DNA of 64,000 nt from Gp13-AA77 sp035949375 (GTDB lineage Bacteria; Acidobacteriota; Terriglobia; UBA7540): positions 124,001-188,000 of the forward strand of contig DASZIG010000049.1 of the NCBI GenBank assembly GCA_035949375.1, given 5' to 3'. Shown here piece after piece: positions 28,690 to 36,263 of the stretch. The first letter of the stretch is position 1. Each line of letters opens with the position of its first letter. Both the position numbers and the translations under genes were made by a program. The notes beneath the pieces were generated by a model, which saw only the letters and a list, made by a program, of their open reading frames with translations, was not told where the DNA came from and did not search any database.

Positions 28690-30117
28690 TTATATTCCTC
28701 CGAGGAACCATCCGGGTGAAAGCGTCCCTTTCGGATCCCATTCCGCCTTCAGCTTGCGCATCACTTCAAAATCATCGCCAACAGGACCCCAAATGTCCAT
28801 GGCAGGCTTCAAGTCCGCAGGGCAGCGGGTCACTACAAGGCTTCCGCCAAGCTCTTGGGCGGTCTGCCGCAGCCTGGCGATCAAAGCGGGATTCGGGGTC
28901 CGGGATTCGGGGTTCGGGTCTGCGGATGATCGCTCGGGCCCGCCGTTGCAATTTGCCTGTTGCCATTCCCCGGTGACGAGCCCGAGTTCGACCACGCCCA
29001 CGCCCAGTTGCACCAATCCAATAGCCTCACAGGCTTCAGCTTGCGCTTCCTGTTCCGTTCGCCCCAGGAACTCTTCGGCTGCGGCGATCGGTAGCGCGGC
29101 CCTAAGCACGATCGGAGTCTTCCAGTCCCGCGTCAGCCAGTTCCCAAAATCTGCCACTCGGTCCCAGACGCCGCGCGCTTCGGCGTCCTCGACGGGCGCC
29201 ATCGAGGAACCAACGGCGGTCGCGAGCGAACTGAGCTCGGCCTGATATCGCGCCATCACACGCTCGGAACCGCCGGCCTCAATCCAAACCGCGGGCTTAG
29301 AAGGCCGCCCCGGCCCCTCGCCGCGGACTTCAACCCGGGCGCGGGCCGCGGCATGAAGCAATACGGCGCGCAGAGGACGCAACGGCGAAGCGAGCAGACG
29401 GCGCCGGAATTCGCGGCCGGCTGTGAGCGCTTCGATCTCGATGACCCAGGAAGTTCGCTGGGCAACCTGCGGGTGGAGCTTGAATGTAGCCTCGACGATC
29501 ACACCCAGCGTGCCGTAAGATCCGATCAGGAGTTTTGCCAGATCATAGCCCGCCACGTTCTTCACCACGCGTCCGCCGGTTTTGACGATTTTGCCGCCGG
29601 CCGTGGCAATCTTCATGCCGAGGATCATATCGCGCGGACCGCCGTAGCGCAGGCGCAACGGCCCTGCCGCATTGGCCGCCAGAATACCGCCGACGCTGGC
29701 CTGCGCTCCCCCGGCAGGATCGAGCGGCACCCACAGCCGGTGCGCGTCGAGCATCTGCTGCAACGCTCCGAAGCTCATGCCGGGCTCAACGCTCGCCACC
29801 AGATCGTCCGGCTCGTAGTAGGTGGCTCGATTCAGGTCGCGCAGGCAAAGGGCGACATCGTAGCGCTGCGGCTGGGCCCCGATACCAAGCTTGCTCCCGT
29901 TTCCGCATGGGATGACGGCGAGTCCGCGGCTCGCAGCACACTTCAGCATTTCCGCGACCTGGTCAACGGTCGCGGGATACAGCACCCAACCGGGCGTGAT
30001 GCCGTCGACCGCGAATGCGGCGCGTACGTCAGGATTGCACGACACTCGATCGCCGCCGATCGTCGAAGCAAAATCCGTTTGAATGTCCGCTGTTAGCCCA
30101 CCCAGGGGGTACGCCAT
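28690..30117 (-). CDS. glcE: Glycolate oxidase FAD-binding subunit GlcE
   Basis: 475 aa from the ATG at 30117, which is preferred to an earlier in-frame start that overlaps the upstream antitoxin gene. PCMH-type FAD-binding domain: WVLYPATVDQVAEMLKCAAS, VIPCGNGSKLGIGA, VEPGMSFGALQQML, GGAQASVGGILAANAAGPLR and VKNVAGYDLAKLLIGSYGTLG. Together with GlcD and GlcF it oxidises glycolate to glyoxylate. The start is 4 nt from the TGA of the Phd-type gene, so translation is probably coupled to it. Near the C-terminus the peptide ADPNPESRTPNPA is encoded by a simple repeat (28888-28920) that looks inserted in frame. The protein is long for GlcE, which is usually 350-420 aa. Confidence 0.9.
   Translation of the reverse strand: MAYPLGGLTADIQTDFASTIGGDRVSCNPDVRAAFAVDGITPGWVLYPATVDQVAEMLKCAASRGLAVIPCGNGSKLGIGAQPQRYDVALCLRDLNRATYYEPDDLVASVEPGMSFGALQQMLDAHRLWVPLDPAGGAQASVGGILAANAAGPLRLRYGGPRDMILGMKIATAGGKIVKTGGRVVKNVAGYDLAKLLIGSYGTLGVIVEATFKLHPQVAQRTSWVIEIEALTAGREFRRRLLASPLRPLRAVLLHAAARARVEVRGEGPGRPSKPAVWIEAGGSERVMARYQAELSSLATAVGSSMAPVEDAEARGVWDRVADFGNWLTRDWKTPIVLRAALPIAAAEEFLGRTEQEAQAEACEAIGLVQLGVGVVELGLVTGEWQQANCNGGPERSSADPNPESRTPNPALIARLRQTAQELGGSLVVTRCPADLKPAMDIWGPVGDDFEVMRKLKAEWDPKGTLSPGWFLGGI
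28888..28920. repeat. GGGATTCGGGG repeat inside glcE
   Basis: GGGATTCGGGG at 28888-28898 and 28902-28912, then TTCGGGTC. It is a low-complexity block within coding sequence, in frame, encoding a Pro/Asn/Ser-rich linker in GlcE. It resembles the decayed short tandem repeats found between genes elsewhere in this window. Confidence 0.6.
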
Positions 30118-30121
30118 AGAG

Positions 30122-30358
30122 TCATCGACCCCCACTATCCCGACCCACGAGTTCGGCAAACGTCAGGGGCATTACTCTTTCGCCGAAGATTTCCTTCTGC
30201 CGGGCCGCGAAGTCGGGGTAATCGGTGTAAGGCACAAGCTCGGCGACAATTCGGCTGCGCTTGCGAATCGCGACCTCCTCGCCGCGCTTCAGTCGCTCCT
30301 CGATCTCGGAAAAGCGATACCGCAGGTCTCGAACCGTGGCTGTCTTCACGGAGTCCAC
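30122..30358 (-). CDS. Phd/YefM-type antitoxin without a toxin partner
   Basis: 78 aa. MDSVKTATVRDLRYRFSEIE, then ERLKRGEEVAIRKRSRIVAE, fits the prevent-host-death family. That means a short beta strand, the DLRxxFSxIEERLKRGEEVxI helix-turn and the RIVAELVP strand, followed by a disordered toxin-binding tail. GTG start at 30358 (an AGGAAG lies about 13 nt upstream, long spacing). The next gene downstream would normally be a PIN-domain or Doc toxin. Instead glcE begins 4 nt after the stop. It lies 82 bp after glcD. It may be an orphan antitoxin, possibly retained as a DNA-binding regulator. Confidence 0.75.
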   Translation of the reverse strand: MDSVKTATVRDLRYRFSEIEERLKRGEEVAIRKRSRIVAELVPYTDYPDFAARQKEIFGERVMPLTFAELVGRDSGGR

Positions 30359-30440
30359 ATTATATGTGACGCTTCCTGGTAAGTCCGGTCTAAGCCCCGC
30401 ATTCGTCGGTTTCCATAGCGCCCTACTCGCCGCGCCGGCT

Positions 30441-31853
30441 CTAACTTATCTGAATTCGCAGCTCCCCGCACATCTTGCCGGAGGGCAGGACCTTTCCGGG
30501 ATTCAGCAGTCCATCCGGATTGAAGACCGCCTTGGTCCGCCGCATCAGGTCGAGGCCGTCTTCGGAGAAGATCAGGGGCATAAGCTCGTTTTTTTCGATA
30601 CCGACGCCGTGCTCCCCCGTGATCGACCCGCCGAGTTCCACGCACCGCGTCATGATGGCCTCGGCGGCCTGCACGACGCGCTTCCGCTGCTCGGGATCAC
30701 GCGCATCGAACAGGATCAGCGGGTGCAGATTGCCGTCGCCGGCGTGGAAGATGTTGCCCACCCGCTGCCCGAAGCGCTGCTCCACCTCGCCGATGTATTC
30801 GAGCATCTGCACCAGGCGCGTGCGCGGGATCACCCCGTCCTGCACGTAGTAGTTTGGGGACAGGCGTCCGATGGCGCCAAAGGCGTTCTTGCGGCCGCGC
30901 CACAGCAGATCGCGCTCTTCGGCGTCGCGCGCCGTGCGCACGGTGCGCGCGTGATTCTCACGGGCGATGGCCTCGAGGTCAAGCGCACTCTCGCCCACCT
31001 CTTCTTTCAGGCCCTCGACCTCGATCAGCAGGACGGCCGCCGCGTCCAGGGGATACCCGGCGTGGGTTGCGGCCTCGATGGCGCGCAGCATGAAGCCGTC
31101 CATCATCTCGAGGGCAGCGGGCGTAATCCCGCGCGCCGTCACCGCCGCCACAGTAGAGGTGGCGTCTCTCACGCGGTCATAAACGGCCAGCAGCGTCTTG
31201 GCCGCCTCAGGCAGGCGCGTAAGCCGCACTGTGATCTCGGTAACGATGCCAAGCGTCCCTTCCGACCCCACCATGAGGCCGGTGAGATCGTATCCGGGCC
31301 GGTCCCAATGCCGGGCGCCGGTGTGCATCACGCTGCCGTCGGGCAGCACGACTTCGAGTCCGACCACGTGATTGGTGGTCACGCCCGCGCAAAGCGTGTG
31401 CGGACCTCCGGAGTTCTCGGCCACGTTGCCCCCGAGCGTGCAGGCCTTCTGGCTGGACGGATCGGGCACATAGCCGTAACCGTAATCGGCGGCCGCCAGC
31501 GACAGGTCGAGATTGACCACGCCGGGTTGCGCGCGCGCCCGCTCGTTCTCGATATCAATCTCGAGGATCTTCTTCATGCGGGCGAGCGACAGCACGATGC
31601 CGCCCTGGATCACCACCGCGCCGCCGCTCAAGCCGGTACCCGCTCCGCGCGCGATCACCGGGACGCGCGCCCCGGCGGCGAGGCGGACGATGGCCGCCAC
31701 CTCGGCGGTGTTTTCCGGGAAGACGACCGCGTCGGGTACGCGCCGAGATGAGAGCGCGTCATACTCGTAGAGCATCAAATCCCCGGGGCTAGACAGCACG
31801 CGGTCGGGTGAGGTGATACGGCCGAGAGAGCGCGCCAAGTGCACGGTAGGCAT
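30441..31853 (-). CDS. glcD: Glycolate oxidase FAD-linked subunit GlcD
   Basis: 470 aa. FAD-binding type 4 oxidase. FAD domain: VFPENTAEVAAIVRLAAGAR, VPVIARGAGTGLSGGAVV, SSQKACTLGGNVAENSGGPH, YDLTGLMVGSEGTLGIVTEI. Catalytic cap: VGNIFHAGDGNLHPLILFD (the metal/substrate His pair) and GEHGVGIEKNELM. It ends with FNPDGLLNPGKVLP, the classic GlcD C-terminus. It is the first gene of the interrupted glcD-phd-glcE-hicBA-glcF array. D-lactate dehydrogenase activity is an alternative that sequence alone cannot exclude, but the GlcE and GlcF partners support glycolate. Confidence 0.93.
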   Translation of the reverse strand: MPTVHLARSLGRITSPDRVLSSPGDLMLYEYDALSSRRVPDAVVFPENTAEVAAIVRLAAGARVPVIARGAGTGLSGGAVVIQGGIVLSLARMKKILEIDIENERARAQPGVVNLDLSLAAADYGYGYVPDPSSQKACTLGGNVAENSGGPHTLCAGVTTNHVVGLEVVLPDGSVMHTGARHWDRPGYDLTGLMVGSEGTLGIVTEITVRLTRLPEAAKTLLAVYDRVRDATSTVAAVTARGITPAALEMMDGFMLRAIEAATHAGYPLDAAAVLLIEVEGLKEEVGESALDLEAIARENHARTVRTARDAEERDLLWRGRKNAFGAIGRLSPNYYVQDGVIPRTRLVQMLEYIGEVEQRFGQRVGNIFHAGDGNLHPLILFDARDPEQRKRVVQAAEAIMTRCVELGGSITGEHGVGIEKNELMPLIFSEDGLDLMRRTKAVFNPDGLLNPGKVLPSGKMCGELRIQIS

Positions 31854-31982
31854 GGTGGTTCCAGGGGACGCGGCCCTCGTCGCCGCCGGACCTGCGCCCT
31901 GATTTGGATTCTATCCCAGGTGCCACTGCCGATGCGTTTGATGGGTCCTCGAATTGCGGCGAAGCCGTGCTAGATTACGACA

Positions 31983-32993
31983 ATGGCTAAAATACTAGTC
32001 ACGGGATGCGCAGGGTTCATCGGCTTCCACCTCACGCGGCAGCTCCGGGCCCGCGGCGGCGAGGTGGTGGGCCTCGACAGCCTCAACGAGTATTACGACG
32101 TGAACCTCAAGCGCGCGCGGCTGGCGCTGCTGCACGCGGAGGGCGGCGATCATTTCCGTTTCGTGCAGATGGACCTGAACGACCGGGCGGCGCTCGAATC
32201 GCTGTTCGCCGGCGAACGCTTCGAAAGAGTGGTTCACCTCGCCGCCCAGGCGGGCGTGCGCTATTCGCTGACGCATCCGCACGCCTACGCGGAAGCCAAT
32301 CTGACCGGATTCCTGAACGTGCTCGAAGGCTGCCGGCACTCGGGCGTAGCCCACCTGTTGTTCGCCTCTTCGAGTTCGGTGTATGGCGGCAATACGCGCA
32401 TGCCGTTCTCGTCGCGCGATCCTGTCGATCACCCCCTGAGCCTTTACGCCGCCACCAAGAAGGCGAATGAGCTCATGGCTCACTCCTACGCGCATCTTTA
32501 CCGCCTGCCCGCGACCGGCTTGAGATTTTTCACCGTCTACGGGCCCTGGGGCCGGCCCGACATGGCGCTCTTCATCTTCACGCGCGCCATCCTGGAAGAC
32601 CGGCCCATCGAGATCTTCAACCAGGGCCGCATGCAGCGTGATTTCACCTACGTCGCTGACGTGGTCAACGCCGTGGTGCTTCTGCTCGACCGCATACCCG
32701 AACCCGACCCCGAATGGAGCAGCGATCGGCCCGATTCGAGCTCGGCGCCCTACCGCCTTTACAACATCGCGAGCCACCGCCCCGTCGAGCTCGGCGCCTT
32801 CGTCGAGATTCTGGAGCGCAAGCTCGGCAAGCCCGCCCGCAAGATCCTGCTGCCGATGCAGCCCGGCGACGTGCCCGCAACTTACGCCAACCTTGACGAA
32901 CTCGTGCGCGACACGGGCTACGAGCCCCGGACGTCCATCGAAGAGGGCGTCAGCCGATTCGTGGATTGGTATCGCGAGTATTACCGGGTGTAA
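31983..32993 (+). CDS. UDP-glucuronate 4-epimerase (SDR family)
   Basis: 336 aa. Interconverts UDP-glucuronate and UDP-galacturonate, a precursor of acidic exopolysaccharide. Extended SDR signature: GCAGFIGFHLTRQLRARGG for NAD binding (residues 8-26), LDSLNEYYDVNLKRARL typical of GlcA epimerases, HLAAQAGVRYSLTHPHAY, SSSSVYGGN, and the catalytic YAATKKANELMAHSYAHLY (YxxxK). FFTVYGPWGRPDMALFIFT and the NQGRMQRDFTYVADVV block complete the family pattern. A TAGATT box 6 nt before the ATG suggests a leaderless or very short leader. It faces the CAP-domain gene convergently (13 bp). Confidence 0.9.
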   Translation: MAKILVTGCAGFIGFHLTRQLRARGGEVVGLDSLNEYYDVNLKRARLALLHAEGGDHFRFVQMDLNDRAALESLFAGERFERVVHLAAQAGVRYSLTHPHAYAEANLTGFLNVLEGCRHSGVAHLLFASSSSVYGGNTRMPFSSRDPVDHPLSLYAATKKANELMAHSYAHLYRLPATGLRFFTVYGPWGRPDMALFIFTRAILEDRPIEIFNQGRMQRDFTYVADVVNAVVLLLDRIPEPDPEWSSDRPDSSSAPYRLYNIASHRPVELGAFVEILERKLGKPARKILLPMQPGDVPATYANLDELVRDTGYEPRTSIEEGVSRFVDWYREYYRV

Positions 32994-33006
32994 ACCGGAT
33001 TGTAGC

Positions 33007-33672
33007 CTACTTCGATGGCGGATCGAAGGCCCTCTGCAGGCTGATGGCCGGGGCCATAAACTCCTGGGTGATGTAAAGCTCCCCGTCCGGTCCCGCCACG
33101 ATCCCGACCCCGACGTCGGTGAACTTCGGGCTCAGGATGTTGGAGCGATGATTCTGGCCGGAGCGCGGCTCGTTCATAAACGCGGCCTCCGCCGCCTTCA
33201 CGTCGGGGTCCATGGCGATGTTCTCGCCCACCGCGCGCCAGGAGATGCCGGCGGCCTTCAGGCGCGCGCCCGGCGACCGGCCCTCGGGATCCACATGGCC
33301 GAAGTACCCTCGCGCCACCATGTCGCGCGAATGCGCGCGCGCCGCGGCCGCGAGCTCATCATTCCAACGCAGAGGCACGAGGCGTCCGCCGGTCTCCGCG
33401 CGGTTGATGGGATCAGACCGGTCGCGATTGATCAGGTCGCACATCTCTTTTTCCAGGGCCTGGAAGCTCGGGGGCGACGCGGCGGTCTTGTGTTGGTAGA
33501 AATGGTGCCAGCCGCTGGACGTTCCCGCGCCGGAGCCTGACGGCGCCGTGGACTGGGCTTGCGCCGGAGCGGCAACTGCGGCTTCGCCGGGCCGATGGCC
33601 CGCCACGATCGCCGCCATCATCCCCAAGCCCGCGAGAATCCCAGCCGCCCGGCTGCGTCGAATCTTCTTCAT
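33007..33672 (-). CDS. CAP-domain (SCP/PR1-like) secreted protein
   Basis: 221 aa. Signal peptide (Lys-Lys-Ile-Arg-Arg, then AAGILAGLGMMAAIVAGH), a Pro/Ala/Ser linker, then a CAP domain from about residue 75. The domain shows EKEMCDLINRDRSDPINRAE, LVPLRWNDELAAAARAHSRD, GYFGHVDPEGRSPGARLKAA and ENIAMDPDVKAAEAAFMNEP. The conserved His/Glu of the CAP cavity are visible (ARAHSRDM, GYFGHVDPEG, VGENIA), and RSGQNHRSNILSPKFTDVGV forms the distal strand. Bacterial CAP proteins are secreted, with unknown function. GGAGAG lies about 7 nt before the ATG. Confidence 0.9.
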   Translation of the reverse strand: MKKIRRSRAAGILAGLGMMAAIVAGHRPGEAAVAAPAQAQSTAPSGSGAGTSSGWHHFYQHKTAASPPSFQALEKEMCDLINRDRSDPINRAETGGRLVPLRWNDELAAAARAHSRDMVARGYFGHVDPEGRSPGARLKAAGISWRAVGENIAMDPDVKAAEAAFMNEPRSGQNHRSNILSPKFTDVGVGIVAGPDGELYITQEFMAPAISLQRAFDPPSK

Positions 33673-33740
33673 GACCGATCTCTCCGCTCCGCCGCTCGTT
33701 CCCAGGCGACGGTGCCAGCGGTAAGTTGGATGCGTCCGGG

Positions 33741-34901
33741 CTAGCCCCCGCCTCCGGATCGGGCCGGCGGCGCCTGAAAAGCCTCAACCGGCTGGCCGCG
33801 CAGCACACCCACAATGCGTTCGGCGGCGTGCCCGTCGCCATAAGGATTCACAGCGCGGGCCATGCGCTCGTGCTCGCGCGGATCATCGAGCAGACGGCGC
33901 GCCTCGGTCACGATGCGCTGGCGGTCGCTGCCCACCAGCCGCACGTTGCCGGATTCCACGGCCTCAGGCCGCTCCGTCACTTCGCGCAGCACCAGCACCG
34001 GCACGCCCAGCGCAGGCGCCTCCTCCTGAATGCCGCCGGAGTCAGTCAGGATCAGGCGCGAGCGCTTCATCAAGTGGACCAATTGCAGATACTCGAGCGG
34101 CGGGGTGAGAATCACATTGGCAAGACCTCCGAGCAGCCGGTGGACAGGCTCCCGGATGTTCGGGTTGGGGTGCACCGGATACAGGATCCGCAGGGCATCG
34201 CCGTACTGCCCGGCCAGGTCGCCGAGCGCCTGACAGATGCTCTCGATAGGCGCGCCAAAGTTCTCGCGGCGGTGCGCCGTCACCAGCACCAGCCGGCGGC
34301 CGGCATCCTCGAGCTCGCGACCGCGCCCGCCGAGCGCAGCCGGGTCCCACGGTTGCGCCTCGACCGACCGTAGGGCGTCGATCACCGTGTTGCCCGTGAC
34401 CACCACCTGCGCCTCGGGCACTCCTTCGCGCAACAGATTCTGCCGAGCGCGCTCCGTGGGCGCAAAGTGCAGGTCCGCGATTACCCCGGCCACACGCCGG
34501 TTGATCTCCTCGGGAAACGGACGCCACTTGTCATGGCTGCGCAGTCCGGCCTCCACGTGCCCCACCCTGGAGCGGGCGTAGAACGCGGCCAGGGCCGCCG
34601 CCGCCACCGTCGTGGTGTCGCCCTGCACCAGCACCCAGTCCGGACGCGCGCCCCAAAGCACGCGCTCCAGCTCCCGCAGCACGGCAGAGGCCACCTGCGA
34701 CGGCGTTTGGTTCCGCTCCATGAGGTTGAGATCGTAATCCGGCGTGATACCGAACAGGCCGAGCACCTGGTCGAGCATCTCGCGGTGCTGGGCCGTGACG
34801 CACACCTCGGAGGCCACGTCCGCGTGCCGGCGCAGCTCGGCGATAACCGGGGCCAGCTTGATAGCCTCGGGCCGCGTGCCGAAAACGGAAAGGATCTTCA
34901 T
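33741..34901 (-). CDS. wecB: UDP-N-acetylglucosamine 2-epimerase (non-hydrolysing)
   Basis: 386 aa. Makes UDP-ManNAc from UDP-GlcNAc for surface polysaccharide. The ATG at 34901 starts at the canonical KILSVFGTRPEAIKLAPVIA; the frame extends 24 codons further only through repeat DNA. Motifs: VLVQGDTTTVAAAALAAFY, VGHVEAGLRSHDKWRPFPEE, NRRVAGVIADLHFAPTERAR, TGNTVIDALR, LVTAHRRENFG and LILTDSGGIQEEAPALGVPV. It is followed by the tandem repeat zone at 34907-35020, so its leader is embedded in repeats. It does not adjoin the wza/wzz genes but probably feeds the same pathway. Confidence 0.93.
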   Translation of the reverse strand: MKILSVFGTRPEAIKLAPVIAELRRHADVASEVCVTAQHREMLDQVLGLFGITPDYDLNLMERNQTPSQVASAVLRELERVLWGARPDWVLVQGDTTTVAAAALAAFYARSRVGHVEAGLRSHDKWRPFPEEINRRVAGVIADLHFAPTERARQNLLREGVPEAQVVVTGNTVIDALRSVEAQPWDPAALGGRGRELEDAGRRLVLVTAHRRENFGAPIESICQALGDLAGQYGDALRILYPVHPNPNIREPVHRLLGGLANVILTPPLEYLQLVHLMKRSRLILTDSGGIQEEAPALGVPVLVLREVTERPEAVESGNVRLVGSDRQRIVTEARRLLDDPREHERMARAVNPYGDGHAAERIVGVLRGQPVEAFQAPPARSGGGG

Positions 34902-34906
34902 GACTT

Positions 34907-35020
34907 CAGTTCGGAGTTCCTCAGTTCGGAGTTCGAAATTATCCGTTTCGAAGTTGTTCCGTTCGGACTGCAAAACGCCGGATCCCGAAACCTCGAACTC
35001 GGAGGTTCCAACTCCGAACT
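34907..35020. repeat. AGTTCGGAGTTC repeat cluster between divergent genes
   Basis: CAGTTCGGAGTTC occurs at 34907-34919 and 34922-34934. It appears again as degenerate GTTCGGACT near 34971 and in inverted form at 34995-35020 (GAACTCGGAGGTTCC, then AACTCCGAACT). The cluster fills the whole divergent spacer between wecB and the metallophosphoesterase, so both promoters lie in or next to it. Confidence 0.6.
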
Positions 35021-35072
35021 TTTACGCTATGCTCCCAAGGGAGCGCAGGAACATAAACTCCGTGAGGTTGGC

Positions 35073-36191
35073 ATGATAGCACTCAAACAGCATTCGATTC
35101 GCTGGCGCTGCGCTGCGGCCCTGCTCGGGCCGCTTCTGGCGGCGGCGTTGCCTGTCGCCGCCGCAGCCCAGGCCGGCGGCTCCTGGCGCTTTGCGGTGTC
35201 GGGCGACTCGCGGAACTGCGGCGACGTGATCATGCCCGCCATCGCGGCCGGCGTCCGGGCGAACCACGCGGCCTTCTATTGGCATCTCGGCGACTATCGC
35301 GCCATTTACGATTTCGATCAGGACTATCGCGCGCTCAATCCCAAGGCGAACATCTCGCAGTATGAGGCCGCAGCCTGGCCGGACTTCATCGAACACCAGC
35401 TCAAGCCGTTCGGCGGCCTGCCCGTCTACCTCGCCTTGGGCAATCACGAAACCATTCCGCCCAAGACGCGCTCCGACTATCTGGCCCAGTTCGCGGACTG
35501 GCTGCTCGCTCCCGCGCTCGAAGCGCAGCGCCTCGCGGACGACCCCGGCGACCACCAGCTCCGCACCTACTACCACTGGATCGAACGCGGCGTCGACTTC
35601 GTCACCATGGACAACGCTACCGCCGACCAGTTTGACTCGGCGCAGCTCGCCTGGCTCGGGAAAGTGCTGGACCGCGACGCCGCGAACTTTGGTGTTCACA
35701 CGCTCGTGCTCGGCATGCACGAAGCTCTGCCGGACAGCGTCTCTTCCGGGCACAGCATGAACGAGTCTCCGGCGGGCGCCGCCAGCGGCCGGCAGGTCTA
35801 CAGCGCCCTGCTCAAGTTCCACCGATCGTCCGGCAAGCCCGTGTACGTGCTCGCCAGTCATTCGCACTTCGTCATGAGCAACGTCTACGCCACCGCCTGC
35901 CGCACTCCGCAGGATGTCCTGCCGGGGTGGATCGTGGGCACCGCCGGGGCCGTGCGCTATCGCCTGCCCAAAGACCTGGCCGGCTCCGGGGAGCATCGCA
36001 CGGACGTCTACGGTTACGTGCTGGCGACGGTCGCGGCCGGCGGCGATATTCAGTTCGAATTCAAACCGGTCACCGCCCCCGACATTCCGGCGGCGACGGT
36101 GAAGGAATTCACCCAGCCGGTGGTCGACGCCTGCTTCGATGATAACAAAGCGAACTACGTGCCCGACGGTGCGGTCTGCGAGAAACAGTAG
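35073..36191 (+). CDS. Secreted calcineurin-like metallophosphoesterase
   Basis: 372 aa from the ATG at 35073; GAGG lies about 5 nt upstream and a signal peptide follows (AAALLGPLLAAALPVAAAAQ). Metal-site motifs of the calcineurin fold are in order: GDSR (D45), HLGDYR (D74), LGNHE (N124, H125), LGMHEALP and ASHSHF near residue 270. This is the GDxxD...GNH[ED]...H...HxH pattern with small changes. It acts in the periplasm or outside on an unknown phosphoester. Its neighbours do not reveal a substrate. Confidence 0.85.
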   Translation: MIALKQHSIRWRCAAALLGPLLAAALPVAAAAQAGGSWRFAVSGDSRNCGDVIMPAIAAGVRANHAAFYWHLGDYRAIYDFDQDYRALNPKANISQYEAAAWPDFIEHQLKPFGGLPVYLALGNHETIPPKTRSDYLAQFADWLLAPALEAQRLADDPGDHQLRTYYHWIERGVDFVTMDNATADQFDSAQLAWLGKVLDRDAANFGVHTLVLGMHEALPDSVSSGHSMNESPAGAASGRQVYSALLKFHRSSGKPVYVLASHSHFVMSNVYATACRTPQDVLPGWIVGTAGAVRYRLPKDLAGSGEHRTDVYGYVLATVAAGGDIQFEFKPVTAPDIPAATVKEFTQPVVDACFDDNKANYVPDGAVCEKQ

Positions 36192-36194
36192 GCG

Positions 36195-36243
36195 GCGACT
36201 GCCGACTGCCCAATTGTCGACCAGCGACTGTCAACCGGCGACG
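36195..36243. repeat. Degenerate GCGACTGCCGACTGCC repeat
   Basis: GCGACTGCCGACTGCC, then TTGTCGACCAGCGACTGTC and CCGGCGAC, fill the short gap between the metallophosphoesterase and the radical SAM gene. It is another short decayed tandem repeat of the kind seen at 28034, 28888 and 34907. Confidence 0.45.
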
Positions 36244-36251
36244 ACCTGCCG

Positions 36252-36257
36252 TATACT
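36252..36257 (+). promoter_or_regulatory. -10 box TATACT with no room for a leader
   Basis: TATACT lies 6 nt before the ATG at 36264, so a transcript from it would start at or near the start codon. The -35 region is weak. No Shine-Dalgarno is visible, which fits leaderless initiation. Confidence 0.35.
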
Positions 36258-36263
36258 GTGCCG

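Noticed and set aside
34467..35072. N-terminal extension of the metallophosphoesterase frame
   Set aside because: The upstream frame overlaps wecB antisense; the start at 35073 has a signal peptide and a GAGG site.
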